A stretch of 64,000 bases of DNA from Microbacteriaceae bacterium (GTDB lineage Bacteria; Actinomycetota; Actinomycetes; Actinomycetales; Microbacteriaceae), in assembly GCA_004297935.1 (NCBI GenBank), contig SCRE01000003.1, positions 1-64,000 of the forward strand, written 5' to 3'. The notes beneath the pieces are model-generated. The model ran no database searches. It had not been told where the DNA came from and saw nothing but the letters and a program-made list of their open reading frames with translations. Shown here one piece after another: positions 1 through 7,952 of the stretch (position 1 is its first letter; each line of letters opens with the position of its first letter). A program made the translations under genes and the position numbers.

Positions 1-100
1 GTACATCACGAACCGCCCATCTCCGACCAATCCACTCTGCCAGAACGACACCCGCCCGGCCCCAAGTGGGGCCAGATGTGGCCGTCACAGTGGGGCCACT

Positions 101-295
101 TCAGGTTGACATAGCCACCACCCCGTACTGGTTGCTGTGATGGGCCGCCTCGGCTGCTGCCGCCGACGCTATAGAGGGGTCGTGGTGCCGGGCCAGTTCC
201 AAAGCCTCGCGTTTGGCCGTCGCGGCCGTTCCTCGTGCGGGGTGGTCGGCCTCCTGGCCTGCCTGATCGTGCCGATTGTTGCGGTCGGTATTCAT
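101..295 (-). CDS. Small hypothetical protein, 64 aa, coupled to the DUF2637 gene
   Basis: The start ATG (295-293) overlaps the stop of the upstream DUF2637 gene in an ATGA arrangement, which supports translational coupling and makes this the last gene of the ArdC/prim-pol/DUF2637 block. The product is hydrophilic, rich in His, Ala, Arg and Gln, with no membrane segment or motif that I recognise. The coupling is the main evidence that it is real. Function unknown. Confidence 0.45.
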   Translation of the reverse strand: MNTDRNNRHDQAGQEADHPARGTAATAKREALELARHHDPSIASAAAAEAAHHSNQYGVVAMST

Positions 296-930
296 GCGGT
301 GTCCTCCTCGATGTTGCGGTCGTTCGTTCCCGATGCTGATGCCGATGCGGGTAGGGCCGCGAACCAGCGGCCCACGGTGGATGGGTGCACTCCAAGCTGC
401 CGGGCGATGGCCTTGTTCGAACGCCCCTGGCCACGCAATACTGCCGCGACCTGCCGCGCCCCGGCCGACCGCATGACTTCCCGGGCAGGCTCGTCCGGTG
501 TCATCGTCGCCTCGACTGGACTGGCGGGTCGGGTCAGGACCACGGTGAGGTGGGTGATCGCCAGCAGTACCAGTGGGGGCACCGCTGCCACGCACGCCGC
601 CAGGGTGCCGGGCACGTCCGCGTCGGCGGCGACGATCGCGTGCAGTGCGTTGGCCGTCACCGACACCAGCGCGCCTGCCCCCAGCAGCAGCCACGGATAC
701 CACGCCCCGGGCTGGCCGGCGAGGGCGACGACCGCGACGGTGGCGACCACGATGATCCCGTCCACGATCAGCGGCCACGCCCACGCCTCACCTGTGGCGA
801 TGCCCGAGCGGCGGGCCAGGTCGTCCAGGGCGGTGAAGGAAAGCCAGAACGCGCCGGCCGCGATGAACACCGTCCCCGCTACCGCCGTCCACACCGCCAG
901 CCGGCCGCCACGACCAGCCGGAGCGATCAC
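292..930 (-). CDS. DUF2637-type membrane protein with C-terminal helix-turn-helix
   Basis: A 212-aa protein. Four hydrophobic segments lie near residues 11-32, 51-71, 78-100 and 110-133. Residues 162-192 form a helix-turn-helix of resolvase/Trp-repressor type (core NKAIARQLGVHPSTVGRW). DUF2637 proteins of this layout are frequent on actinobacterial plasmids and integrative elements beside prim-pol genes; their job is unknown, and the combination suggests a membrane-tethered DNA-binding protein. The GTG start at 930-928 overlaps the prim-pol stop (GTGA), which is why it is preferred to the longer frame that runs back inside prim-pol. The stop overlaps the next small gene. Confidence 0.7.
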   Translation of the reverse strand: MIAPAGRGGRLAVWTAVAGTVFIAAGAFWLSFTALDDLARRSGIATGEAWAWPLIVDGIIVVATVAVVALAGQPGAWYPWLLLGAGALVSVTANALHAIVAADADVPGTLAACVAAVPPLVLLAITHLTVVLTRPASPVEATMTPDEPAREVMRSAGARQVAAVLRGQGRSNKAIARQLGVHPSTVGRWFAALPASASASGTNDRNIEEDTA

Positions 931-1829
931 GAGAGCACCTGCCCGGTGGCAACCCGCACCACCCGACGCGGCGGCCCGCCCTGCCCGTCGCCCGGCGGGG
1001 TGAGCGCGGCGTCGGTTGCGCGGTAGGCGGAGCGGATCGTCGCAGCGATCTCCGGCCGGCCCAGCCCGGCGTGCTCGGCGGCCGGCCCGAGGGCTGCGAC
1101 CGTGTCCGCCGGGGTCGTGCCGGCTTCGGCAAGACGGCACGCGGCCCAGAACAGGCCCCGATTCCGCTCACCCTCACCCCGAAGAGCCACCCATCCGGCC
1201 AGCCGGCCCGCGTCAAGTTCACGAGAGCGGATACGGGTGAGCGCGGGGACCGCGGGGCGGGGGTCGAGGAAGTCCCGCAACCGGGGTGCGTCCACCGGCG
1301 CCGGCACCGTACCGGAGGCGACGATCAGCGCATACGCGGCCCGAGAACCATCCGGCCGGACCACCGTCGAGGGCGGCGCGATGATGTACCCTCCGGCACC
1401 ACGGAAGTCCATCTGCGCGCCCGCGGCCTGCCACGACGGTTGCGGCCGCGCCGGATCGGCCGGAAAGTAGACATGCAGCCCACCGGAGGGGGTGCGCACC
1501 AACGCCGCCCACCCCGACACCAGACCCGCCACTCGCGCCCGCCGCAACGCGGCGTATCCGGACCCGGTCGGGTGCACGTCCACATCGACAACATCCACCC
1601 CCGAGGTCGGGCCGGTCGGGATGCCGATATTCGCGCCCGGCCACCGCCGCCACCACGAAGCCACCCGTCGCACGTCAGCACTCGCGTCGTGGAAACCGTG
1701 CCCCGTCAGCGGGCGCTTCCCACCCGGTACACATGGAAACACCGGCACGCCCACCTGCGCGAACAACCGCGCCGCTTCGGGCAAACACATCCCGGTTACC
1801 TCCGACAGCAGGTCACCGATCTCCATCAC
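927..1829 (-). CDS. Bifunctional DNA primase/polymerase (prim-pol, AEP fold)
   Basis: A 300-aa archaeo-eukaryotic-primase-type protein. Family marks: the N-terminal ARLFAQVGVPVFPCVPGGKRP region, the metal-binding acidic run VDVVDVDVH near residues 78-86, and the later RTPSGGLHVYF and GAGGYIIAPPS motifs, all typical of prim-pol domains on actinobacterial plasmids and prophages. It probably primes element replication; no helicase domain is attached. Start is GTG at 1829 (or ATG at 1826), overlapping the ArdC stop. Together with ArdC and DUF2637 it looks like the replication/establishment part of a plasmid-derived element. Confidence 0.85.
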   Translation of the reverse strand: MMEIGDLLSEVTGMCLPEAARLFAQVGVPVFPCVPGGKRPLTGHGFHDASADVRRVASWWRRWPGANIGIPTGPTSGVDVVDVDVHPTGSGYAALRRARVAGLVSGWAALVRTPSGGLHVYFPADPARPQPSWQAAGAQMDFRGAGGYIIAPPSTVVRPDGSRAAYALIVASGTVPAPVDAPRLRDFLDPRPAVPALTRIRSRELDAGRLAGWVALRGEGERNRGLFWAACRLAEAGTTPADTVAALGPAAEHAGLGRPEIAATIRSAYRATDAALTPPGDGQGGPPRRVVRVATGQVLS

Positions 1830-2908
1830 AAGCCCCTCACCCTGGGCTCCACCGGCAGGCGACGCCCCGACTCGGCAACCTGCCCGGCCGAAACGGGCTC
1901 CCGGCGGGTGCGCTGTGCGGTCGGGGTGTCGCGGACAAGTCCAGGTGGGTCCCCATTGCCCAGCTGCACGGTCGGTAAGGCGTCGAGGATCGCGGCGGCG
2001 GCCTTCCGGACCCGCTCACCGGTGGCCTGCACGACCTCGACTGGGGATTTGCCCTCCACCGTGGAGGCCCAGCCGGAGACGTAGGGGATCGTGTAGCAGG
2101 AGGTGTCCATGCCGTGCGCGGCACCGATCATCAACGCCACCGAGTCGGCCTCCACCTCCCCGACCCCACGATGCGCCACCGCATCCTCGTTACCCGGCCC
2201 ATGCATCCGCACGTGAGCAAGCTCGTGAGCGAGAGTCTTCACCTGCGCGGCCGGGTCCATGTTCTCCCGGACCGCGACAGTGTGCGCCCGGTAGTTGGTC
2301 AGCCCGTTCGCGCCGCCGATCATACCCTCGTGCGGCACCCGCAGCAGAGTGAACCCCTCCACCGCCACCAGCGCGGCCAGACCATCCCACAGGCCATCCG
2401 GCGCCTCACCTTGCAGCAGCTTCGGGCGGGGCGACTCGGGCACCGCCTCGCCTGTGGTCTGAGACAGGTCCCACACATAGGCGGGCTTCGCACCGACTAG
2501 ACGGGAACGAACCGTCTCGCCCGGTCGGGGCTTCTCGAACCGGCCCAGACGCCGCCAGGACTGCGCATCCTGCGGGGTAGACGTGGCGAACCGGCCCGTG
2601 ACCGGGGCGAGGATCATATAGCCCGCCTGTCCCTTGGACACCTGCCGCCCCAGCGACTGCCACTGCTTGAACCCCGCCACATACGACGGCGACGGCTCCG
2701 GTACTCGGCCCTTCTCGAAAGCGTCCAGATGCTGCGACCAGATCAGCAGGGTGTTATTGAACGACCTGGCCCGGAACCGCGCCGCAAACTCCAATGCCCG
2801 CCTCCAATCCTCACCCGACACCAACGCTTCGACCGCGCCAGCCAGACGCTCGTGCAGAGCATCAAACTTCGCCTCCCATGCAACCCGCGAGCCCTCGTTC
2901 GCCCCCAC
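1826..2908 (-). CDS. ArdC-like antirestriction protein with ImmA/IrrE-type zinc peptidase motif
   Basis: The N-terminus matches the ArdC ssDNA-binding domain (WEAKFDALHERLAGAV, then FAARFRARSFNNTLLIWSQ). The C-terminal half carries the zinc signature LAHELAHVRMHG near residue 225. ArdC proteins protect incoming single-stranded plasmid DNA from restriction during conjugation. The frame is open for another 144 codons upstream, but the GTG at 2908 has a strong GGGAGGGGG ribosome-binding site five bases before it and begins just ahead of the conserved domain, so it is chosen; ATGs at 2935 and 2956 are alternatives. First gene of the block, about 360 aa. Confidence 0.75.
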   Translation of the reverse strand: MGANEGSRVAWEAKFDALHERLAGAVEALVSGEDWRRALEFAARFRARSFNNTLLIWSQHLDAFEKGRVPEPSPSYVAGFKQWQSLGRQVSKGQAGYMILAPVTGRFATSTPQDAQSWRRLGRFEKPRPGETVRSRLVGAKPAYVWDLSQTTGEAVPESPRPKLLQGEAPDGLWDGLAALVAVEGFTLLRVPHEGMIGGANGLTNYRAHTVAVRENMDPAAQVKTLAHELAHVRMHGPGNEDAVAHRGVGEVEADSVALMIGAAHGMDTSCYTIPYVSGWASTVEGKSPVEVVQATGERVRKAAAAILDALPTVQLGNGDPPGLVRDTPTAQRTRREPVSAGQVAESGRRLPVEPRVRGL

Positions 2909-3550
2909 GTCGACCCCCTCCCAGCAAGCCACCATGACGGTGACCCGTGCGACCATGAGGTGCGCCAGGAGAATCAGAAGACAGCGACGGACGGCGTTAC
3001 GGGTGCGACGGCAACCCGGCCCATAATCAACCCGACGTGCACCATGCGATCTACCGGACGTGCCCTGTGTCAACAGCTTCGCTGCGGCGGATGCCGGGCG
3101 GCTGGCCGACGCCGAAATCACCTCCGCTATGTGCGACACGGACGTCATCGCTTCGCTGTCCGAGCGGACCGCAGAACCTGGGAACATATCTCGCCGGGCG
3201 GCTTCGGTTCCAGAAGTCCCACGTTCCGCAGGGGCGCCGTGAAGGAGCGTGCACTCGGGCGGATTCGTGTCCCTGAGCGTGCTCCGGTCCCACACGGGCT
3301 TCTCAACTTCAGCCCCTCCTGATCCTGTGGGCGCGGTCAACCGGTGCGATCACGGCACCGCCGTCGCCAGATACGGTCGGAAATCAGATCGGCTGCGGCC
3401 TGGTGCTGAAGCATTTCAGGGCATAAACTCTGGTTCAAGCCAATGTCAAAATCCTTCGACTACAGTTCAGTTTGCCGATGAATCAATGCTAAACTGTGGA
3501 CATATTTTACGCAAGAAAGCTGTATTGATAGTTTATTTGTGGAGTGAGAG
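2909..3550. other. Divergent intergenic region, no gene supported
   Basis: Lies between the minus-strand ArdC operon and the plus-strand XRE gene. Open frames here look like upstream extensions of ArdC or low-quality frames. The last 130 bases are much more AT-rich than the surroundings and carry the repeats listed separately, so promoters for both directions are expected here. Confidence 0.5.
3462..3497. promoter_or_regulatory. Inverted repeat in AT-rich promoter region of the XRE gene
   Basis: ACAGTTCAGTTT (3462-3473) and its imperfect inverse TAAACTGT (3490-3497) flank a 16-base spacer, inside AT-rich DNA 55-90 bases before the XRE start. EspR-like XRE proteins often autoregulate from such sites. 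A ribosome-binding site GGAG sits at 3541-3544. Operator role is an inference. Confidence 0.35.
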
Positions 3551-4225
3551 ATGATAGCGGTAGCCGGGCTGCCGGACTTTGCGCGGCGTCTCAACGCGCT
3601 CTTCGCGTCGACTCCTGATCCCGAGACGGGAAAACCGTTCACCAACGTGACGGTGGCTGAGGCGCTCAACAGCCGAGGAGTAGGCGTCACTCACGCGTAC
3701 TTGGGTCAGTTGCGGAATGGAAGAAAGAACGAACCCAGCGCAAGCCTTGTCGGCGGCTTGGCGCAGTTCTTCAACGTCTCGGCGGACTACTTCTTCGGCA
3801 GACTCATTCAAGTCGAGAGCAAGGAACTGGGTCGCAGGTTGCAGTTCCTCTCAGCCCGGCCGGGTACCGAGCTCGATATCGACGCTCTGAGCGCTGTCGT
3901 CGCCGCCCGTGGGGAGTCATTTGATAGTGGAATCTGGAAGAGTCTGCGCAACGGCGACGCGCCGACGAGAATACGCCAAGACATTCTGGAAGCCATCGCC
4001 GACTACTTCGACGTGCCCCACGAATACCTCACGGCACCCGAGCGCGACGATCGCGTAGACCTCATCGAAGCGCAGATCGAGCTGATCGACGCACTGGCAG
4101 CCACGGGCAGCGCCAGCCTGTCACTGCGCTCGGTTGGACAACCGACTCCTCACACTCTGCGAGCCATCGCCGCAGCCCTCAAAGCAACCCGCGACGGTCT
4201 CACCGATGAAAAACCACACGCCTGA
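3551..4225 (+). CDS. EspR-like XRE family transcriptional regulator
   Basis: A 224-aa DNA-binding protein. Residues 8-85 give an XRE helix-turn-helix with the spacing of mycobacterial EspR: FARRLNALF, then VTVAEALNSRGVGVTHAYLG, QLRNGRKNEPS and a following AQFFNVSADYFF. A second weaker repeat at about 105-160 ends DYFDVPHEYL. Start ATG is preceded by GGAG. It heads a plus-strand set (XRE, ImmA/IrrE, MAB_1171c-like, hydrolase). XRE regulators beside ImmA/IrrE peptidases are commonly the repressor cleaved or antagonised by the peptidase, so it may be the switch for this module. Confidence 0.8.
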   Translation: MIAVAGLPDFARRLNALFASTPDPETGKPFTNVTVAEALNSRGVGVTHAYLGQLRNGRKNEPSASLVGGLAQFFNVSADYFFGRLIQVESKELGRRLQFLSARPGTELDIDALSAVVAARGESFDSGIWKSLRNGDAPTRIRQDILEAIADYFDVPHEYLTAPERDDRVDLIEAQIELIDALAATGSASLSLRSVGQPTPHTLRAIAAALKATRDGLTDEKPHA

Positions 4226-4272
4226 GTGGTCAGGACAGCACATGGGCTTGTCGATCTGAGATTGGCCAGACG

Positions 4273-4785
4273 ATGCGTTATCTCCCGCGCTGGCACGAAT
4301 GGCCACTCCTGTATCGCAGCACAGCTCCGTCGCGTCAAGATGAGCTTGCCCCGGCGGAGCAAGCCGAAGGTGACGACAGCCCACGGCCACTGGACGGGCC
4401 GACCATTGAGCGCATCATCAGAGATCTCCGTCTCGAACACGGTGTCGATTGGGACGACCTGGCCTGCCGGGTAGCGGCCAAGTCTGGCAGGCCCATCCGC
4501 ATCCAAGCGCTGGGAGACGAGAACTGGACAAACACCACAGGCGCGCTGAGCAGAATGCCCGACATGGACCTGATCCTGGTCCGTTACACCGACTCGCCCC
4601 TCTATCGCACCCACAGCATCCTGCACGAATTCGGCCACATCCTCCTCAAACACCCGGCCTGCCCCGCAGGCTGCAACCAGCACCGAGTGCAAGGCGAAGA
4701 GCAAGCCGCCGAACTTCTCGCATACCGGCTCGCCCACGCACTGTATCGTCCCCGCGATTACGACGACCAACGAGCATTGGGGTGA
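4273..4785 (+). CDS. ImmA/IrrE family metallopeptidase
   Basis: A 170-aa protein with the zinc-protease signature HEFGH preceded by THSIL and a downstream glutamate in GEEQAAELLAY that fits the third ligand. In ImmA (mobile element ICEBs1) and IrrE (Deinococcus) such peptidases cleave an XRE repressor. It follows the XRE gene by 47 bases, so that repressor is the obvious substrate. The ribosome-binding site before 4273 is weak. The stop overlaps the GTG start of the next gene. Confidence 0.8.
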   Translation: MRYLPRWHEWPLLYRSTAPSRQDELAPAEQAEGDDSPRPLDGPTIERIIRDLRLEHGVDWDDLACRVAAKSGRPIRIQALGDENWTNTTGALSRMPDMDLILVRYTDSPLYRTHSILHEFGHILLKHPACPAGCNQHRVQGEEQAAELLAYRLAHALYRPRDYDDQRALG

Positions 4786-5723
4786 GTAACGTGGCCGAAC
4801 TCCTTGAGCAAATCGCCACGCTTCTGCTGTGCGCCCTGGTGCTGCTCCGAATCCCGACCGCCATTCGCGATCCTCGAGCACGCACCTTCTGGTTCGCAAC
4901 CCTGTTCGGCGCCATCGGCCTACTCTGTCGCGGAGCCTTGATCCCGGCGACCGCCATGGACGGGGTCCTTGGCGGCCACAACTGGCTGAATCTTCTCCAG
5001 AACCTTGCGGCCACCGCAGCATTCTGGCTCGGCGCACGCACCATCATGACACTGGTCAAGGGACGGGTCCCTCGCACCTACTTCCTCGGACTCATCACGG
5101 CATCCGCTGCAATCACAGTATCGTTCGCCTTCATTCACAAGGGCGACCAGACCGACGGACGCACATTCATCGTCACCCACATTGACCAGTTCGCGATGTT
5201 CGCATATGTCGTGATCTACATGAGCTGTGTCGGTGCTCTCGCTGCCGCACTTCTGTTTGGGATCAGACATCGAAGCAGCAAGTTCTACATCCCCTTCCGC
5301 CTCGGGGCCATCTTGGTTATCGTAGCGTGCGCGGACGAGATCGTCTTTGCCGTCGCCGCACATTGGCACATGCTCCCGCTGCGCATTTGTGAGTTCATCG
5401 ACTGGCTGTTTGAGCCATTGTTCTACCCCGGCTTGATACTCCTCACCGTCGCATCCTTCCTCTTCGTTGCGGTACGCAGCTGGCAGCGTCGCCGCGCCCG
5501 CCACCTGATATCGACGCTTGACCCCCGCGCGCTGCGTCGAGGAGGAGACCATGACGGCGATTTGGCAATGCTGTATCAAGTTGTGGTGCACCTGAGAGAC
5601 CAACAAATGGACACCACAGGTCCGACGACCACGGCGTTGGGGAAAGCGGAGTCGGTGCTTTCTCACTACCTCCTGCTTCAGGTCCCCAACTTCCGACGAC
5701 CCGTCATCTACAGGCCACGATGA
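4782..5723 (+). CDS. MAB_1171c-like polytopic membrane protein
   Basis: About 313 aa, beginning at a GTG that overlaps the ImmA/IrrE stop (GTGA). It has roughly seven hydrophobic segments in its first 230 residues and a soluble tail with HLISTLDPRALRRGG. This pattern, next to an XRE/ImmA pair, matches the actinobacterial MAB_1171c family, often labelled putative transporter without experimental proof. Start/stop overlaps on both sides make the operon clear. Substrate unknown; a signalling or stress-sensing role beside a peptidase-controlled repressor is equally possible. Confidence 0.65.
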   Translation: MSNVAELLEQIATLLLCALVLLRIPTAIRDPRARTFWFATLFGAIGLLCRGALIPATAMDGVLGGHNWLNLLQNLAATAAFWLGARTIMTLVKGRVPRTYFLGLITASAAITVSFAFIHKGDQTDGRTFIVTHIDQFAMFAYVVIYMSCVGALAAALLFGIRHRSSKFYIPFRLGAILVIVACADEIVFAVAAHWHMLPLRICEFIDWLFEPLFYPGLILLTVASFLFVAVRSWQRRRARHLISTLDPRALRRGGDHDGDLAMLYQVVVHLRDQQMDTTGPTTTALGKAESVLSHYLLLQVPNFRRPVIYRPR

Positions 5724-6862
5724 TCGTTTCCATCGTCATTGCAGTACTCGCGCTCGGGACCCTCTGCGTCCTCTACCTCCACGCATCCGCTGCGAAAGTC
5801 GTGCGTGCGCGCCAAGCCGACCCGATTGAAGTTCGCTGGGGCGACGGCCAAGCCATCTTGCCCGCAAGCCAACTGACTTGCGCGACGGGCAGCTATGGCA
5901 TGTGGGTTGAAGGCCCGCAGACAACCGGGCATCTCCTTCTGGGCGACATCATCAATCATGACGGGGAGTCCCAAACAGTTTCGCGTCAGGTGTTGGAGCG
6001 GAAACGGCTTCCGGAGCGTGGCAACGCTACTGGGCGTTTTACGGGTCAGATCTATGTCGGTCCTGACGTCATCGCCCTCGGCCGTTATTCAGAGGTCGCC
6101 GTTCCCACCCCAGGCGGTCTCTGCCCCGCATGGATCATCAATCCCGGCACCGGAACGTCGGGAACGTGGGCGATACACATCCACGGCATCGGTACGACCA
6201 GACTGACCGCGCTACGCTCGGTACCCGTGGCCTACCACCTCGGAATGACCTCGATGATCCCCTCATTTCGAGGAGACGGTGACGGGCCTACGGTCCCGGG
6301 CGGATCTTCCAGCCTCGGCGTTACCGAATGGCACGATGTTGAGGCGGCGATCGAAGTTGCCGTTAGAAACGAAGCACGGAACATCGTGTTGTTCGCGTGG
6401 TCCATGGGCGCAACAATCGCCTTCGAACTAGCCGCGCACAGCACTCACCGCACGATGATCCGCGGAATCGTCGCCATAGCCCCGGTCACCGACTGGCGCG
6501 GAGTAATCCGCTCCGGCGCAAAGCGCGCCGGAATGCCAGCTCTCCTCGGCACCTTGACAGCCTGGGGGTTGGATCGGGCGTTCATTCAGCGCACCTTGCG
6601 GATTGGGCCTCGGATCAACCTTGAGGTTCTGCGGCACGATGCTGACGAAACTGCCGAGCGTATGCCAATATTAATTATTCACTCGCGGCGAGATCCACGC
6701 GTTCCCTGCGATGGGTCGAGGCGATTCGCGCAAGAGCATCCCGCGCTCGTCCGGCTGGAGGTATTTGACAGCGTCGGGCACGCCTGGGAATATAACGCCT
6801 CACCAGACCGATTCACGAACGTGATCTCAGAGTGGTTCGCAGACCACCAGACCCCCTCCTGA
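5720..6862 (+). CDS. Membrane-anchored alpha/beta hydrolase
   Basis: A 380-aa protein with an N-terminal hydrophobic anchor (residues 2-25), then a hydrolase domain. The nucleophile elbow is AWSMG, with Ala in place of the usual first Gly. The acid is likely Asp in HSRRDPRVP and the base His in SVGHAWEY. An IHIHGIG stretch fits the oxyanion region. ATG at 5720 overlaps the stop of the membrane protein (ATGA). Last gene of the XRE/ImmA module; an envelope lipase or esterase is plausible but the substrate is not indicated. Confidence 0.75.
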   Translation: MIVSIVIAVLALGTLCVLYLHASAAKVVRARQADPIEVRWGDGQAILPASQLTCATGSYGMWVEGPQTTGHLLLGDIINHDGESQTVSRQVLERKRLPERGNATGRFTGQIYVGPDVIALGRYSEVAVPTPGGLCPAWIINPGTGTSGTWAIHIHGIGTTRLTALRSVPVAYHLGMTSMIPSFRGDGDGPTVPGGSSSLGVTEWHDVEAAIEVAVRNEARNIVLFAWSMGATIAFELAAHSTHRTMIRGIVAIAPVTDWRGVIRSGAKRAGMPALLGTLTAWGLDRAFIQRTLRIGPRINLEVLRHDADETAERMPILIIHSRRDPRVPCDGSRRFAQEHPALVRLEVFDSVGHAWEYNASPDRFTNVISEWFADHQTPS

Positions 6863-7532
6863 CAATTCGATTGCCGAGCGGTGCAGTACTGGCGGCACAG
6901 CCTCAAGCAACCATTCGAACGGCCAAAAGCGGGGCCCGATTTCGATTGCCCTTACTTCGTGTGACGGACCACCCGGCCAGACGGAGCGCACCGAGCACCC
7001 GCGACAGCGGCCTGTCCCTCAGAGCAACCGCAGGCCGAGAGTCGAGCAAGCTCCGCAACTGGGCCACGCAGATGTGCCAAGACGAATCTCAACAGGTACC
7101 TCCCGGGCGGCAGGCGTTACCGGATCACCCCGGATTTTCGAGATAGAGAACACCGAGGTCGCTTCATCGGCTACTTTCCCAGTAACTGCTCGGCCGGTGC
7201 TGGCATCCAGCGCATCGCTCGCCGCATCCAGATCCACCTTCGAGCAGATCTCAAGCGGCGCCGACCGTCCGCGACCTCGGAATCTCCCGCGCCACCTTCT
7301 GCCGCCGCTCACAAGCCCTCGACAACTGACGACCAGATGACGCTGCGAAACCGTCACCTCGCGGGTGCGGTCCTCCCCAGCTGGCTCGTGCGTTTTTAAC
7401 ACCCGGGCTTAATGTCAGGCGGGCTATGTGCGACACTCTCGACCTCGTCAACCTGTAGACCCCAGTGGACACCCAGACGCGTCCGCAGCAGGTCCCCCTG
7501 AGGGCTGATTGTGGCTCGGGTTGGGCAGGTTC
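6863..7532. other. Gene-free region between the hydrolase and the metal operon
   Basis: Several short frames occur on both strands but none has a credible start, domain or coupling. The hydrolase (plus) and the MerR-type gene (minus) converge here, so one or more terminators are expected, though I see no convincing U-tailed hairpin. Confidence 0.4.
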
Positions 7533-7952
7533 TCAGGATTTCCTTGTTGACCCTGACATGGCTGTGGCGTGTTCGATGACCGAGCAGTAGCAGGCGTCTC
7601 GTTCGGGGAGCTGGTCGGCCTGCGCATTGAGTGACACTAGCTCGGCTCGTAGAGCTACCAACTCCGCGATGCGCAGGTCTAGGTCGCCTACTTGGTGGTT
7701 CAGCACCTTGAGCACATAGGTACAAGGCCGCTCTCCCCGTTCCCGGAAGGCCAGGATCTCGGCGATCTCGGCCAGGGCGAAGCCGAAGCGCTGGGCGGTC
7801 TTGACGAAGATCAGGCGGTCCACGTCTTTGGGGGCGTAGTCCCGGTAGCCGGACGGGGTGCGCTCAGGGCCGGGCAGGAGCCCAATGTCCTCGTAGTAGC
7901 GGATGGTCTTGGGATTGATCCCGACTGCGTCAGCTGCCTCGCCGATCCTCAC
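7533..7952 (-). CDS. MerR family heavy-metal-responsive regulator
   Basis: A 139-aa regulator beginning RIGEAADAVG, with the winged helix ending IRYYEDIGLLPGPER and the MerR dimerisation helix. Metal-sensing cysteines are C77, C121 and C123; the C-terminal CYC pair differs from the Hg-type spacing of Tn501 MerR. The GTG start overlaps the ATPase stop (GTGA), so it is the last gene of the chaperone-ATPase-regulator operon and likely autoregulates the promoter at 10669-10699. Effector is probably Cu, Zn, Cd or Hg; the sequence does not decide. Confidence 0.8.
   Translation of the reverse strand: MRIGEAADAVGINPKTIRYYEDIGLLPGPERTPSGYRDYAPKDVDRLIFVKTAQRFGFALAEIAEILAFRERGERPCTYVLKVLNHQVGDLDLRIAELVALRAELVSLNAQADQLPERDACYCSVIEHATAMSGSTRKS

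Noticed and set aside
6863-7402. Short frames between the hydrolase and the MerR operon
   Set aside because: No starts with ribosome-binding sites, no domains, overlapping frames on both strands; treated as non-coding.
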